64,000 bases of DNA from Pseudoalteromonas aliena SW19 (GCF_014905615.1 NZ_AQGU01000026.1:389685-453684); one strand, 5' to 3'; counted from the first letter of the stretch, positions 27,246 through 37,312 are shown. The notes: generated from the sequence alone by a model not told the origin. Numbers and translations: made by a program.

Positions 27246-28046
27246 CTACATCGTTAAAAATATAATCAAGCCTACACCCAGTAATAAGCGATATATTACA
27301 AATGGCAGCATCCCCATTCGCTCTATGACTTTTAAAAACATAAATATACATGCATAAGCCGACAAGAACGATAGCACCACACCTAGCAATAACGTATTCC
27401 AATCAACAATATGATCGCCTAACGCAAGCTCTGCTGTGTAATATAGCCCCATCATAGAGATGATAGGAATAGCTAATAAAAATGAGAAACGTGCAGCGCT
27501 TTGTTTATTCATGCCCAGCATTAAACCTGCAGTCATTGTTATACCTGAACGTGAAGTACCTGGGATCATTGCAACAGCTTGTGCAAAACCAATAATGAGC
27601 GCTGTTTTCCAATTAAGTTGGTAAATAGTTTTAATTTGTTTACCTTTTGCATCGGCGTACCAAAGTAGTAAACCAAATACGATGGTTGTTGCAGCAATAA
27701 TCCATGCGCTGCGTAAGTACAACTCGATTAAATCTTTTAACAACAAACCTAAAACAGCAGCGGGGACAGTCCCTAAAATTATCCACCAGCCTAATTTACT
27801 GTCATCAGTAGTACCTTGCGCGCCAAATGATTTAAACCACGCACTGAGTATATCGGCCACCTCTTTACGAAAATAAATAACCACTGCGATTAAAGTACCA
27901 ACATGTACCGCCACATCAAACGCGAGTCCTTGATCTTCCCAGCCTAAAATTTGTGATGGTAGAATTAAATGCGCTGAACTCGATATAGGTAAAAATTCAG
28001 TGAATCCTTGAATAAGGGCTAAAATAATTATTTCGATAATACTCAT
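27246..28046 (-). CDS. uppP: Undecaprenyl-diphosphatase
   Basis: UppP (BacA) dephosphorylates undecaprenyl pyrophosphate so the lipid carrier can be reused for wall and polysaccharide synthesis. The 266-residue polytopic protein has both family motifs: [20 protein letters not shown] near residues 10-30 and [20 protein letters not shown] near residue 160. It overlaps the folK stop by four bases and is last in the folB-folK-uppP operon. Confidence 0.96.
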   Translation of the reverse strand: MSIIEIIILALIQGFTEFLPISSSAHLILPSQILGWEDQGLAFDVAVHVGTLIAVVIYFRKEVADILSAWFKSFGAQGTTDDSKLGWWIILGTVPAAVLGLLLKDLIELYLRSAWIIAATTIVFGLLLWYADAKGKQIKTIYQLNWKTALIIGFAQAVAMIPGTSRSGITMTAGLMLGMNKQSAARFSFLLAIPIISMMGLYYTAELALGDHIVDWNTLLLGVVLSFLSAYACIFMFLKVIERMGMLPFVIYRLLLGVGLIIFLTM

Positions 28047-28531
28047 GGGTTAGAAAACTCCACCTTCCATAGTTTTTGTTGAGGGTTATTATACGCATTC
28101 CATAACTGGGCAATTGTTTGCTTGGCCACTGGATGGTAAAAATTTGGGGCCACTTCACTTAGTGGCTGCAATACAAATGCATTTTTAGTTATTTCATCAC
28201 GAGGTAATTGCGCTGGGGAGTCGCTAATTACGTCATCATAAAACAGTAAATCTAAATCGAGTGTTCGTGGGCTAAACTTTTTATCGTTTGCGGTACGGCC
28301 ATTATCTCGTTCTATTTTTTTTAGTAAAGTACATACGTCGGCCAAGGGCATATCAGTTGTAGCAGCAACCACTGAGTTATAAAAATTATTGCCAGCAAAC
28401 CCCACCGCTTCACTTTCAAAAACAGACGAATGCACGAGGTTTTTAAAATGCTGCTTAAGTGCGATTAATGCACATTGAATATAATGCGCTTTATTTATAT
28501 TTGACCCAAGGCTGATATAAATCTGCGCCAT
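28043..28531 (-). CDS. folK: HPPK, 6-hydroxymethyl-7,8-dihydropterin pyrophosphokinase
   Basis: FolK transfers pyrophosphate from ATP to the pterin in folate synthesis. The 162-residue protein starts [12 protein letters not shown] and has [32 protein letters not shown] with the catalytic Asp pair, and [20 protein letters not shown]. It starts directly after folB, which makes its substrate. Confidence 0.96.
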   Translation of the reverse strand: MAQIYISLGSNINKAHYIQCALIALKQHFKNLVHSSVFESEAVGFAGNNFYNSVVAATTDMPLADVCTLLKKIERDNGRTANDKKFSPRTLDLDLLFYDDVISDSPAQLPRDEITKNAFVLQPLSEVAPNFYHPVAKQTIAQLWNAYNNPQQKLWKVEFSNP

Positions 28532-28891
28532 TTAGTTACTTACCTTAGCGCGTGTAATTTCAACACCAACCGTTCGTGCTTGTGCTACAGCTGCGGGCTT
28601 ACTCACTCTAATAGTTACTTGCGGGGTATTAAATTCAGTCAAAATAATATCTGCTAGCTGCTCCACTAGCGTTTCAAGTAATTCAACAGGCTTAGCGGTG
28701 CTGTGTTCAATAACTCGTTCACTCACCTTTGAATAATCAAGTGCTAAATTAATGTCATCATTGGCTGCTGCGGGCTTAATATCACTAAGCATTTCAATAT
28801 CAAAATAAAGGCTCTGTTTACTTTCTTTTTCAAAGTCGTACACTCCAATAATGGTGTCGACGTGCAATTGAGATATAAATACCTTGTCCAT
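28532..28891 (-). CDS. folB: Dihydroneopterin aldolase
   Basis: FolB cleaves 7,8-dihydroneopterin to the pterin used by FolK. The 119-residue protein starts MDKVFISQLHVDTIIGVYDFE; LALDYSKVSERVIE and LLETLVEQLADIIL match the family. I chose ATG 28891 because TTGGAG lies just upstream and the family begins here; an in-frame ATG 45 bases upstream adds an untypical leader. Confidence 0.94.
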   Translation of the reverse strand: MDKVFISQLHVDTIIGVYDFEKESKQSLYFDIEMLSDIKPAAANDDINLALDYSKVSERVIEHSTAKPVELLETLVEQLADIILTEFNTPQVTIRVSKPAAVAQARTVGVEITRAKVSN

Positions 28892-29138
28892 TGATACTCC
28901 AAATGACAAAAACGACTGAATAGTGATATTAAGCATTAATAAAATTAATACTGCCTATGCTTTAATCAGTGTTTAAATATGTAAAAAATCCTTCTACAAT
29001 AACGAAATAGCTAGATTAGCTAATAATTAAAGAAGCATAATAATTTTTTACGATAAATTTTGCCGCCAATAATAGCCCAAAAGCAATGCTAATTGCATTA
29101 AATGTGATTAGTATAATGATAAAAAAGTAAGGAAGCGT

Positions 29139-29750
29139 GTGTTAGCCATTTTGATGTTTGTTTTAGCTTATTTACTCGGGTCGATTTCATCGGCTATATT
29201 AGTGTCACGGCTATTCAAACTTCCTGATCCTCGTACTAACGGTTCTAACAACCCCGGCGCTACAAATGTTTACCGACTAGGCGGAACATTGCCCGCATGC
29301 CTTGTTTTGGTTTTTGATATTTTAAAAGGCACTATTCCGGTTTGGGGGGCTTACTTTTTAGAGCTGGAACCTTTAGCGCTTGGGTTAGTCGCCGTAGGTG
29401 CTTGTTTAGGACATATGTACCCTGTATTTTTTAGCTTTAAGGGCGGTAAAGCTGTAGCAACTGCGTTCGGTTCATTATTGCCTATTGGCTTATCACTAGC
29501 TGGTTTGCTGGTATGTACTTGGCTTGTTATTGTTGCAATAACACGTTATTCATCACTTGCCGCATTAGTTACCGTATCGCTAGCCCCTCTTTACACTTGG
29601 TTAATAAAACCTCTTTATACGCTTCCAGTTGTATTTATAACGCTATTAATTATTTTTCGTCATCGCACTAATATTGTTCGTTTATTTAGTGGTGATGAAC
29701 CAAAGGTGGGCGCTAAAAAAGCACCCACTGATGAAAACAAAAATATCTAA
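29139..29750 (+). CDS. plsY: Glycerol-3-phosphate acyltransferase PlsY
   Basis: PlsY acylates glycerol 3-phosphate with acyl phosphate at the inner membrane, the first step of phospholipid synthesis. The 203-residue protein has about five membrane helices, and the three motifs [27 protein letters not shown] and [14 protein letters not shown]. The start is GTG 29139 with AAGGAAG before it. The gene is divergent from folB, as in many relatives. Confidence 0.95.
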   Translation: MLAILMFVLAYLLGSISSAILVSRLFKLPDPRTNGSNNPGATNVYRLGGTLPACLVLVFDILKGTIPVWGAYFLELEPLALGLVAVGACLGHMYPVFFSFKGGKAVATAFGSLLPIGLSLAGLLVCTWLVIVAITRYSSLAALVTVSLAPLYTWLIKPLYTLPVVFITLLIIFRHRTNIVRLFSGDEPKVGAKKAPTDENKNI

Positions 29751-29761
29751 AATATGAGTCA

Positions 29762-30775
29762 TTAAATCGGCTCAAGACTGTCTATTGGCCAACGTGGCTT
29801 TGTTTTCATATCAAGACTTGCAAATTGGCCAGCCTTTAAACGCTGCATACCTGCATAAGCAATCATAGCACCATTGTCGGTACAAAATTCAGTGCGAGGA
29901 TAAAACACCTCACCTTTCATACCTTTCATAACACGCTCAAGCTGCAGTCGAAGCTGCGTATTGGCGCTCACTCCACCTGCAATTACTAAACGTTTAATGC
30001 CCGTTTGTTTGAGCGCACGCTTACATTTAATAACAAGGGTATCAATAACTGCGGTTTGAAATGCATGAGCTATATCGGCTTTGGTCTGCTCGTCATCGTC
30101 ACTTTCACGAATAGTAATAGAGGCGGCCGTTTTTAGACCACTAAAACTAAAATCAAGACCGGGTTTATCGGTCATTGGCCGAGGAAATACAAAGCGTTTA
30201 GCAACACCTTGCTCAGCCATTTTAGCTAAGCGCGGACCACCTGGATAGTCCAGACCAAGTAACTTAGCCGTTTTATCAAAGGCCTCGCCTGCGGCATCAT
30301 CAACTGACTCACCGAGTACTTCGTATTGACCAATACCAGCCACTTTTACCATCATGGTATGACCGCCCGATACAAGCAATGCAATAAACGGGAACTCTGG
30401 TACATTTTCTTCAAGCATTGGGGCGAGTAAGTGCCCTTCCATATGATGCACTGCAACAGCTGGAATATCCCAACCGTATGCAAGCGAGCGACCAATAGAG
30501 GTGCCAACTAATAATGCCCCTACTAGGCCAGGCCCCGCTGTATAGGCGATGCCATCTAAGTCTTCGGGACCACAACCCGCTTGCGCAAAAGCTGCGTCTA
30601 TAAGCGGTAGCGTTTTTCGAACATGATCGCGCGATGCGAGCTCAGGTACTACGCCCCCATAATCGGCATGTACTTTTACTTGACTGTATAGCTGATGAGC
30701 TAATAAGCCTTTTTCGTCATCATATATCGCAATACCTGTTTCATCACACGACGACTCAATGCCTAAAATTCGCAC
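29762..30775 (-). CDS. tsaD: tRNA N6-adenosine threonylcarbamoyltransferase
   Basis: TsaD (Gcp, YgjD) transfers threonylcarbamoyl to A37 of ANN-decoding tRNAs. The 337-residue ASKHA-fold protein starts [20 protein letters not shown]; the metal ligands are in [13 protein letters not shown] near residue 110, and [19 protein letters not shown] and [11 protein letters not shown] complete the signature. It is convergent with plsY, with 11 bases between the stops and no clear terminator. Confidence 0.97.
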   Translation of the reverse strand: MRILGIESSCDETGIAIYDDEKGLLAHQLYSQVKVHADYGGVVPELASRDHVRKTLPLIDAAFAQAGCGPEDLDGIAYTAGPGLVGALLVGTSIGRSLAYGWDIPAVAVHHMEGHLLAPMLEENVPEFPFIALLVSGGHTMMVKVAGIGQYEVLGESVDDAAGEAFDKTAKLLGLDYPGGPRLAKMAEQGVAKRFVFPRPMTDKPGLDFSFSGLKTAASITIRESDDDEQTKADIAHAFQTAVIDTLVIKCKRALKQTGIKRLVIAGGVSANTQLRLQLERVMKGMKGEVFYPRTEFCTDNGAMIAYAGMQRLKAGQFASLDMKTKPRWPIDSLEPI

Positions 30776-30813
30776 TGTACTTCTCCTGCCTTTAAAATTT
30801 CACTTCGCTGTTT

Positions 30814-31404
30814 TTATAACGCTAGGCCAATATTGGTTTGGCCATCTTCTAGGGCAAACTTTTTAAGCGCCTTTACGCTTTCAGAGGTAATACGCCCCAT
30901 GTTTTCTACAAAATCAATTAGCTCACCCAATACTTCAATTTCGTATTGCATTAGTGGATGCTCTCTCACTGCTTTATTATCTGCAACTTCACCTTCAACG
31001 GTCATTTGATATTCAATAAAGCGCGCAACGGTAGCTTGCGATATTTTACTCACACTAATGAACTCTTGCTCATCTTGCGCCATTAAACCATGCATTAAAC
31101 TAAGTAAAGAGGTAGCAGCATCAATTGCAGGGTAAGTACCAAACATATCAAAATCAGCAAGTTCAGGAACATTTGGTTCTATTTTTTCAACTTGTTTTTC
31201 GAGATCTATTTTACTTTTAGGCAGTAATATTTTTTCCCAACAAACATTAAGCGAACTACGTAACAAGGTTTCATCACCAAACCCAGTTGCCTCGCTAAAT
31301 AAACCGTAATTTGGTAGCATGCGCTCTATTAAAGCACTCGCTAAAACGGCTTTTTGTAAATAGTTTAGCTCTCTAATGCGCTGAAAATTATTTGCTTTAG
31401 TCAT
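30814..31404 (-). CDS. DUF416 family protein (YjaG-like)
   Basis: A 196-residue soluble, mostly helical protein. It matches the YjaG/DUF416 pattern: NYLQKAVLASALIERMLPNYGLF near the N-terminus, LLRSSLNVCWE, and ATSLLSLMHGLM in the middle. The function is not established. It overlaps the DUF2007-type gene by eight bases and is probably cotranscribed with it. Confidence 0.85.
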   Translation of the reverse strand: MTKANNFQRIRELNYLQKAVLASALIERMLPNYGLFSEATGFGDETLLRSSLNVCWEKILLPKSKIDLEKQVEKIEPNVPELADFDMFGTYPAIDAATSLLSLMHGLMAQDEQEFISVSKISQATVARFIEYQMTVEGEVADNKAVREHPLMQYEIEVLGELIDFVENMGRITSESVKALKKFALEDGQTNIGLAL

Positions 31405-31762
31405 TTTTTAACGTCTCACACGACCAACAAAAATCAAATGTTGATCCATTATGCTCATTGCAGTTAGGGCATACCCAGTCTGGAGCTGATTGTTTTACTT
31501 GTTGATAGTTTACCAATATTTGCCGCGCATGGCGCTCTTTTATCACATAAACCTGCACACTAACCTGTGTCTGTTCAAATGGTATCTCACCGATAGCTCC
31601 TTGTAGCATTTCACCTGCAATTTTACATTCAATCCCACTTGCGAGTATTAAACCTTTAATAATATTAGCTTCAAGGGTATTTTCAGCTTTGTATATTGTA
31701 ACCCATTGAAAAGCACTATCTGTTGAACTGCTATTATTAATATTTTGCAATATCCACCTCAT
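31397..31762 (-). CDS. DUF2007 domain protein with C-terminal zinc ribbon
   Basis: A 121-residue protein. Residues about 18-90 form a DUF2007 (GlnB-like fold) domain: WVTIYKAENTLEANIIKGLI, then GIECKIAGEML. The C-terminus holds two CxxC pairs, CPNCNEHN and FCWSCETL, a small zinc ribbon that could bind a protein or nucleic acid. Such proteins are annotated as putative signal transducing proteins without proven function. Confidence 0.85.
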   Translation of the reverse strand: MRWILQNINNSSSTDSAFQWVTIYKAENTLEANIIKGLILASGIECKIAGEMLQGAIGEIPFEQTQVSVQVYVIKERHARQILVNYQQVKQSAPDWVCPNCNEHNGSTFDFCWSCETLKND

Positions 31763-31820
31763 TTATTTTATGTTAACAATATCTGCGCTACTTGCATGCT
31801 GCACTTTCTAAGGAATAAAC

Positions 31821-32243
31821 ATGACACTCACAACCCCAGGCCTACTTTTTCCAGCGATATCACTATTATTACTAGCCTATACAAACCGATTTTTAGTGCT
31901 AGCGCAATTAATTAGGGAGTTAAATGCCCGTGAAGGCGAATCAATTCGCCCAGTTGTAGTTGCTCAAATTACTAATTTAAGAAAACGGATAAACCTAATA
32001 AGAACAATGCAGGTATATGGCGTAGCTGCATTTTTATTGTGCACACTGTCTATGTTCGCTTTGTTTATTGAATTTAATACAACCGGTATTATTTTGTTTG
32101 GTATTAGTTTGACCTGCCTAAGCTTGTCACTCTTAACTTCCTTGTTTGAGATCTATATTTCATGCGATGCGATCGAAATAGAATTACAAAGCATTGAGAA
32201 TAAACCTCTTAGTAATCGTATTAACCGTAATTTTGTTAAGTAA
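31821..32243 (+). CDS. DUF2721 family membrane protein
   Basis: A 140-residue protein with a helix at residues 5-25, a basic segment (VAQITNLRKRINLIRTMQ), and two further transmembrane helices at about 72-115. The N-terminal TTPGLLFPAISLLLLAYTNRF is characteristic of DUF2721. The function is unknown. AAGGAA precedes the ATG. Confidence 0.85.
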   Translation: MTLTTPGLLFPAISLLLLAYTNRFLVLAQLIRELNAREGESIRPVVVAQITNLRKRINLIRTMQVYGVAAFLLCTLSMFALFIEFNTTGIILFGISLTCLSLSLLTSLFEIYISCDAIEIELQSIENKPLSNRINRNFVK

Positions 32244-32460
32244 AAACTGATACAAGTCATTTTTCACTCAATTATTTATAAATTGTGCTTTAATCAGTAC
32301 CCTTATTTGTGGCATACTTTTTCATTAAATCGAATGGTTAACTTAATGTAAGATGACTATTAATCTAATTTTAAAAATATTTTTTATTATTTACTTATAT
32401 TGGATGAATAAAAAGTAAACTTTTAACGGTTAGATATTGAGATATAAAAGGGATTCCCAA

Positions 32461-32534
32461 AAATTGTAAATACATCAAATATTAATTTTTTAGCCACGCA
32501 GCTAAACTTAATATAATTGATGTGTGCACAATTT
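32461..32534. repeat. Long imperfect palindrome (hairpin) upstream of a LysR gene
   Basis: The outer arms AAATTGTAAATACATCAA (32461-32478) and TTGATGTGTGCACAATTT (32517-32534) are inverted, with about 15 of 18 positions matching. Inside are a second pair, ATATTAA / TTAATAT, and a third, TTTAGC / GCTAAA, around the loop CACGCA. The whole 74-base segment could fold into one hairpin. It ends 29 bases before the LysR start. The rest of the 320-base gap (32244-32563) is AT-rich without a visible gene. Confidence 0.7.
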
Positions 32535-32563
32535 ACAGCTTACTTATAAAAAGGGACTATAGA

Positions 32564-33448
32564 GTGAGATTTGAACAATTAGAGCAATTTTTAGCGCTTG
32601 GCGTATTACGTCATTTTAGACAAGCAGCAGAGCAAACTAAAATAAGTACTTCAGCACTGACCCGCAGCATTCAAACTCTTGAAGATGAAATTGGATATAA
32701 ATTAGTAAAGCGCTCTACTCGTTCAGTAAAACTGACTCCTGAGGGTGAACTTTTTCTTGAATACGCCCAAAACACCCTCTGTGAACTAGAGCTAACCAAA
32801 AAACGTATTTTTCAATCAGCTAATGGCAGCCCTGATGAAAAACTCGTGATTGGCTACACTAATACAGCAAGCAGTATAGTTCCTATTTCTTGTGGGCAAT
32901 TTTTAGCACAATACCCTCATGTAAAAATAGAGATGCAACTGCAAGAGCAGCACGAACTTAGCCGTAAACTGCAGCAAGGTGAAATAGACATTAGTGTTTA
33001 CTCCCAAGCAGTTAATAGCATAGGCAGTGATATACATTTACCAGATCAACTCATCTTATTCGTTTCTAATAATCACCCACTTGCTCATCAAAATGATATT
33101 AGTAAGCGTGACTTAGATAAATACCCTATGTTTGGCTGCTTTTCCCAATCAAAGCAAGTGCAAACGATGTTAAATGAAGCGATTGATTCTTTGAATAAAT
33201 CGTCAAGTATTAAAGTGGGTAATATTGATCAGGTGATGGTTGGCCTTGCTAAGTCTGATCATTTTGCTATTGCAAGTATTGAGCATGCAAACACAGTCGC
33301 CGAACATTCTGAACTGGTTCAATTAAAAACTAATAAAGATGTAAGCCATGAACAATTGGTTGTGCAAACAAGCCAAAAAACAGCTGTTGGCGAACATGTA
33401 GAGCACTTGTTATCGCTGATCAAAAAGGCAGCAACGGCGATTACGTAA
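32564..33448 (+). CDS. LysR-family transcriptional regulator
   Basis: A 294-residue regulator with the usual N-terminal helix-turn-helix (FEQLEQFLALGVLRHFRQAA, then ALTRSIQTLEDEIGYKLVKR) and a periplasmic-binding-protein-like effector domain. I choose GTG 32564 because AAGGGA lies at the right distance and the family begins VRFEQLEQF; an upstream in-frame ATG at 32522 lies inside the palindrome. The TAA stop is also the first three bases of a full family A repeat. The target genes are unknown. Confidence 0.88.
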   Translation: MRFEQLEQFLALGVLRHFRQAAEQTKISTSALTRSIQTLEDEIGYKLVKRSTRSVKLTPEGELFLEYAQNTLCELELTKKRIFQSANGSPDEKLVIGYTNTASSIVPISCGQFLAQYPHVKIEMQLQEQHELSRKLQQGEIDISVYSQAVNSIGSDIHLPDQLILFVSNNHPLAHQNDISKRDLDKYPMFGCFSQSKQVQTMLNEAIDSLNKSSSIKVGNIDQVMVGLAKSDHFAIASIEHANTVAEHSELVQLKTNKDVSHEQLVVQTSQKTAVGEHVEHLLSLIKKAATAIT

Positions 33449-33641
33449 CCTAAACTCTGGTTAAGAGATTCATTAACATATTGAAATGTAAAACATGTAA
33501 GCTTATCTTTCTCTAACCAGTGATTATCAGTGAAAACAAGGCGAATTTACGTATCAATAGCGGGCCTATTGCAAGTAAATTCAACGCAGTTAGCACTGAT
33601 AATAGCGGTTTGAGATGAATTTATTATCCAGAGTTCAGGTT
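33446..33641 (+). repeat. Repeat family A, full-length copy
   Basis: The 196-base element starts TAACCTAAACTCTGGTTAAG and ends TTATTATCCAGAGTTCAGGTTA, a terminal inverted repeat of about 15-18 bases. The inside is closely similar to 46557-46753, e.g. GTGAAAACAAGGCGAATTTA and CTATTGCAAGTAAATTCAAC. No reading frame is present. Its first three bases are the LysR stop codon. Confidence 0.88.
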
Positions 33642-33743
33642 ACTGAAACAACGCTGTTTTTAAGAACTATGCGACATAAAAGTGGTAGCTTTTGATATCT
33701 TTTCGGCTACACTGTCGCACCTTAAAAAAAACAGCTGACATAA

Positions 33744-34364
33744 ATGCTCAACCTCTTAGCCTACGACAATTATTTAACTGAAATAGAATTGCAAGGTTAC
33801 AGTGTTATTCATCAAGCTATTGATGAACGACTTATTAGCGATTTAATGGCAGATTGTTATCGTATAAACCCGCATTTTACACTTGCTGGTATTGGTCGTT
33901 TAAATAATTTACAAGTAGACGATAGTATTCGCAAAGATAAAACCTATTGGTTTGATGGCACTTCACAAGCTCAAGTAGCTTATCAAGCTATAATGGAAAA
34001 CATTAAAACGACACTCAATCGCACGTTTTTTATCGGCTTATTTGATTATGAATGCCATTATGCCAAATATACGTCGGGTGATTTTTATAAAAAACATGTT
34101 GATGCTTTTAAAGGCCGCTCCAATAGGGTTATAACGAGTGTGCTCTACTTAAACACGCCAGCTCAAGGCGGCGAACTTGTTATTTATAAACATAAAAGTA
34201 AAGAAATCGAAATCATTATTAAGCCCACAGCTGGCACCTTAGTGCTATTTGAAAGTGAGCGCTTTGTTCACGAGGTACTCCCAGCCATAAACAAGCGTTA
34301 CTCAATAGCTGGTTGGTTTAGAAAAAATGCATCTATTAGCGGTATTATTGATCCACCCCGATAG
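33744..34364 (+). CDS. 2-oxoglutarate/Fe(II)-dependent dioxygenase (prolyl 4-hydroxylase-like)
   Basis: A 206-residue protein with the double-stranded beta-helix iron site: His118-x-Asp120 in KKHVDAFKG, distal His176 in RFVHEVLP, and Arg185 in NKRYSIAGWF for 2-oxoglutarate. VLYLNTPAQGGELVIY is the typical P4Hc core strand. Members hydroxylate prolyl or other residues, or small molecules; the substrate is unknown. It stands alone between repeat A and the ubi genes. Confidence 0.85.
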   Translation: MLNLLAYDNYLTEIELQGYSVIHQAIDERLISDLMADCYRINPHFTLAGIGRLNNLQVDDSIRKDKTYWFDGTSQAQVAYQAIMENIKTTLNRTFFIGLFDYECHYAKYTSGDFYKKHVDAFKGRSNRVITSVLYLNTPAQGGELVIYKHKSKEIEIIIKPTAGTLVLFESERFVHEVLPAINKRYSIAGWFRKNASISGIIDPPR

Positions 34365-34401
34365 CTCAAAATAGCGTATTTTAACAACCTTTATTGAGGC
34401 T

Positions 34402-35280
34402 TTAAAATGCTATTGGATATGAAAACAACAAACCAATAAAAATAGCTAAGCCTACATAGTGGTTATTTAAAAATGCTTTAAAGCAGGCATCTCGTTCACG
34501 ATGATGGATAAGCACTTGTTGATAAACTAATAAACCCGCTGCTACCCCCAAACCAATTCCAAAGGGGACAGACAACCCATTAACTAAACCTATAAAAGCA
34601 ACTAACGTAATAAACACCGCATTAAGTAAAAAAATGAGATGGCGGTCATACCTACCAAATAAGATAGCTGTTGATTTAACGCCTATTTTTAAATCATCGT
34701 CCCTATCAACCATGGCATACATAGTGTCGTAAGCCACCGTCCAACAAACATTTGCAAAAAACAACAACCAAGCTTGTATAGGTAATTGATTTATTGAAGC
34801 CATGTAAGCCATAGGTATTGCCCAACCAAAAGCGGCACCGAGTACAACTTGGGGTAACTGTGTGTAGCGTTTCATAAACGGGTAACAAAATGCCAATGCC
34901 AGCGCTGCGAAAGAAAGTAAAATAGTATTAATACTTAACATTAATACCAAAATAAACGCGAGTACAATAAGCAGCAAAAATAAACTAAGCGCTTCACCAT
35001 TACTAACGACCCCTGAAGCCAGTGGGCGCTGAGCTGTGCGCTTTACTGAGCCGTCTATTTTTCTATCAGCAAAGTCGTTTATTACACATCCAGCACTTCG
35101 CATTACAATAACGCCAAGTGTAAATACAACAAAATTAACCAAGCTTGGCATGCCATTATTAGCAAACCATAATGCCCAATATGTTGGCCAAAGCAATAAT
35201 AACGTACCAATAGGCTTATCTACACGCATCAGCTGTATGTAATAAGGAATATGGTTGGCTTTTAAAAGGGCTAGCTTCAT
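34402..35280 (-). CDS. ubiA: 4-hydroxybenzoate octaprenyltransferase
   Basis: UbiA attaches the polyprenyl tail to 4-hydroxybenzoate at the inner membrane in ubiquinone synthesis. The 292-residue protein has about eight membrane helices and both Asp-rich motifs: [10 protein letters not shown] at residue 68 and [12 protein letters not shown] near residue 193. It overlaps ubiC by four bases. Confidence 0.96.
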   Translation of the reverse strand: MKLALLKANHIPYYIQLMRVDKPIGTLLLLWPTYWALWFANNGMPSLVNFVVFTLGVIVMRSAGCVINDFADRKIDGSVKRTAQRPLASGVVSNGEALSLFLLLIVLAFILVLMLSINTILLSFAALALAFCYPFMKRYTQLPQVVLGAAFGWAIPMAYMASINQLPIQAWLLFFANVCWTVAYDTMYAMVDRDDDLKIGVKSTAILFGRYDRHLIFLLNAVFITLVAFIGLVNGLSVPFGIGLGVAAGLLVYQQVLIHHRERDACFKAFLNNHYVGLAIFIGLLFSYPIAF

Positions 35281-35828
35281 GAGTACAAATACGCTCCGGG
35301 TAAAAAAACTTCACAGACTAAAAAGTTATAACTTTGCAATGAAAATACACTGCGTCTGCCTAGTAAGGTTTGCTTAGGCAAATTTAATTGTGACACGAGT
35401 TGCTGTAATGGATGGATGGAATTAAAGCGCGCAATTTCTATATTTTTACGAACAAGTTCTGGATCTTGAAAAATCACATCGCCTAATGGCCTTTCTCCCA
35501 TATTATGCAAAGGATTTTTTGATTGCTTTAGTAATAGATTATCTGGCAGCCAACTTTGCGCGTATACCATAGGCTTATCGTCACATAATAATAGCACTTC
35601 GCGATTCAATGCTGATGTTAAGGTGCAATTAAGTAATTTTTGTTGCTGTATTGATAAGTCAAAAACCTGCTCACTAAGCACTTTCACACTAAAGGATTGC
35701 GAATGACTTTTTAATTTAGCCGTTAAAGAATGCGATTCAAACAGCCAATCGTGCTCAGAATTAGATAAATCACTTACTTGTGAAGCAGGAGACCAATCAA
35801 CAGATAAAGAAATAGGGAAAGTAGTCAC
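35277..35828 (-). CDS. ubiC: Chorismate pyruvate-lyase
   Basis: UbiC makes 4-hydroxybenzoate from chorismate, the substrate of UbiA. The 183-residue protein shows the family pattern: [20 protein letters not shown], then [10 protein letters not shown], and [21 protein letters not shown] at the C-terminus. Upstream of ubiA in the same unit. Confidence 0.93.
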   Translation of the reverse strand: MTTFPISLSVDWSPASQVSDLSNSEHDWLFESHSLTAKLKSHSQSFSVKVLSEQVFDLSIQQQKLLNCTLTSALNREVLLLCDDKPMVYAQSWLPDNLLLKQSKNPLHNMGERPLGDVIFQDPELVRKNIEIARFNSIHPLQQLVSQLNLPKQTLLGRRSVFSLQSYNFLVCEVFLPGAYLYS

Positions 35829-35996
35829 ATTAGCTCAATAAAATAAAATCCAAGGTAATGATAACATTGCCGATGCATTTGAAAAAGTGATGATTCGGCA
35901 GCCTAAAATAACTAATATAAATAATTGCTTGGCGCTGTTTATTAGGACTTATTAAGTATAAACTATTTGTAACAGATTTACGGAAACGCTTTAAAT

Positions 35997-36395
35997 ATGA
36001 AAAAAATAGTATACATAGGTCTTTTTGCACTAATAATGAGCGCTATAAGCTTAACGGCAAACGCAAAATCGACCGTTGGTTATTTTGGTTTTGAGCCTGA
36101 CATTATTACTAACTACATTGGCGTTTCGAGTAAAAAAATGGGCTATGTGCGTGTCACTGTGGATTTAATGCTGACCGATACATCAGACATAGCGATTGTA
36201 GAACACCACACGCCTTTACTTCGTGACGCATTGGTTGAAATATTATCAAAAGAACCTGAAGAAAAAATAAAATCACTTATTGGCCGCGAAGAAATACGCG
36301 CTAAATGCTTCGAAAGACTTAAAAGCTTGTTAAAAGAAGAAACTGGCCACGAAATTATCCGTGAAGTGTTGTTTACTAAGTATTTATATCATTAG
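35997..36395 (+). CDS. FliL-like secreted/periplasmic protein
   Basis: A 132-residue protein with a signal peptide or membrane anchor (MKKIVYIGLFALIMSAISLT, likely cleavage after ANA at residue 23). The rest, GYVRVTVDLMLTDTSDIAIV, HHTPLLRDALVEILS and a C-terminal GHEIIREVLFTKYLYH, matches the FliL family, whose classical member supports the flagellar stator. No flagellar genes are near, and this divergent position next to ubiC is seen in related bacteria, so a role outside the flagellum is possible. Confidence 0.8.
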   Translation: MKKIVYIGLFALIMSAISLTANAKSTVGYFGFEPDIITNYIGVSSKKMGYVRVTVDLMLTDTSDIAIVEHHTPLLRDALVEILSKEPEEKIKSLIGREEIRAKCFERLKSLLKEETGHEIIREVLFTKYLYH

Positions 36396-36401
36396 TAATT
36401 G

Positions 36402-36488
36402 ATACCAATCCGCGTAAGCATTGCTTAATTTAACAGAGTAAATTCTTATAAATAGTTAAATAATGGCCATAATCAAGCGGATTGGTTT
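36402..36488. repeat. Repeat family B, short copy (87 bases)
   Basis: It starts ATACCAATCCGCGTAAGC and ends ATCAAGCGGATTGGTTT, an inverted repeat of about 12 bases. It fills nearly all of the gap between the convergent fliL-like and glpG genes, ending six bases before the glpG stop. The inside is shorter than in the 160-base copies. Confidence 0.65.
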
Positions 36489-36493
36489 TAACG

Positions 36494-37312
36494 CTAACTG
36501 TTTTTGTTAAATATTTTTGCGGTGTAGGCATAAGCAATACCGCTTATTAACCCACCTAAGTGCGCCCAATTAGCCATACCTACAAACAATACATCTGCAA
36601 AGCCAAGCACTAACCAAACTAACATAAAACCAACTATTGCCGTACTTACTAACGCAGGCTTGTTAGGGTTTAAAAAACTATGTATCCAACAAAAACCAAG
36701 TAATCCATACACCACGCCACTTAGCCCGCCAAAATTCGGGCCAACCATTAAATATTGTGCCCAATTACTAATAAGCGCAGTCACCAAAAATAAGCCGATT
36801 AAGCTTAATTTCCCACACTGCTTTTCGATATTATCACCAAGCGACATCCACCAAATTAAGTTAAACACAATATGCATCGCGCTAAAGTGAACAAGAGCGG
36901 GAGTTAACCAGCTAAGCGGTTGCGATGGATTAAATTGCAGCATAGTATAAATTTCATTAAATCCCCCCAATAAAAAAGCAACATAAATAACAATACTCAA
37001 TATACTAACCGTTTGATTAAGCCAGCTAAGCGCTTTAAATCGCGCCATTAAATTAAGCGACTGCCCTTGGTATTTAAGCGGCGATTGTGTGCTGCCTACA
37101 TCCCATGATGCTTGCTGGTATTTTTCATGATTAGGATTTTGTGTAAATTCAGCCCATAGCGGCTGCACTTGATGAAAATCTTCCTCAAGCACACTAATAA
37201 TGACATTACTGCCATCAGCTGAGTGTATCTTTGCATCTAGGCCTTGGCTTTTTAAATAATCTATAAAGCCCTGTGCGGCGCGCGGGTTATTTAAACTGCC
37301 AAGCTCTATCAT
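36494..37312 (-). CDS. glpG: Rhomboid intramembrane serine protease GlpG
   Basis: GlpG cleaves transmembrane helices of membrane proteins. The 272-residue protein has a cytosolic N-terminal domain (about 1-95) and six membrane helices. The catalytic Ser198 is in FGGLSGVVYGLLG and His251 in NWAHLGG; the conserved HFSAMHIVFN starts at residue 142. It overlaps glpE by four bases, the usual glpE-glpG pair. Confidence 0.95.
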   Translation of the reverse strand: MIELGSLNNPRAAQGFIDYLKSQGLDAKIHSADGSNVIISVLEEDFHQVQPLWAEFTQNPNHEKYQQASWDVGSTQSPLKYQGQSLNLMARFKALSWLNQTVSILSIVIYVAFLLGGFNEIYTMLQFNPSQPLSWLTPALVHFSAMHIVFNLIWWMSLGDNIEKQCGKLSLIGLFLVTALISNWAQYLMVGPNFGGLSGVVYGLLGFCWIHSFLNPNKPALVSTAIVGFMLVWLVLGFADVLFVGMANWAHLGGLISGIAYAYTAKIFNKNS

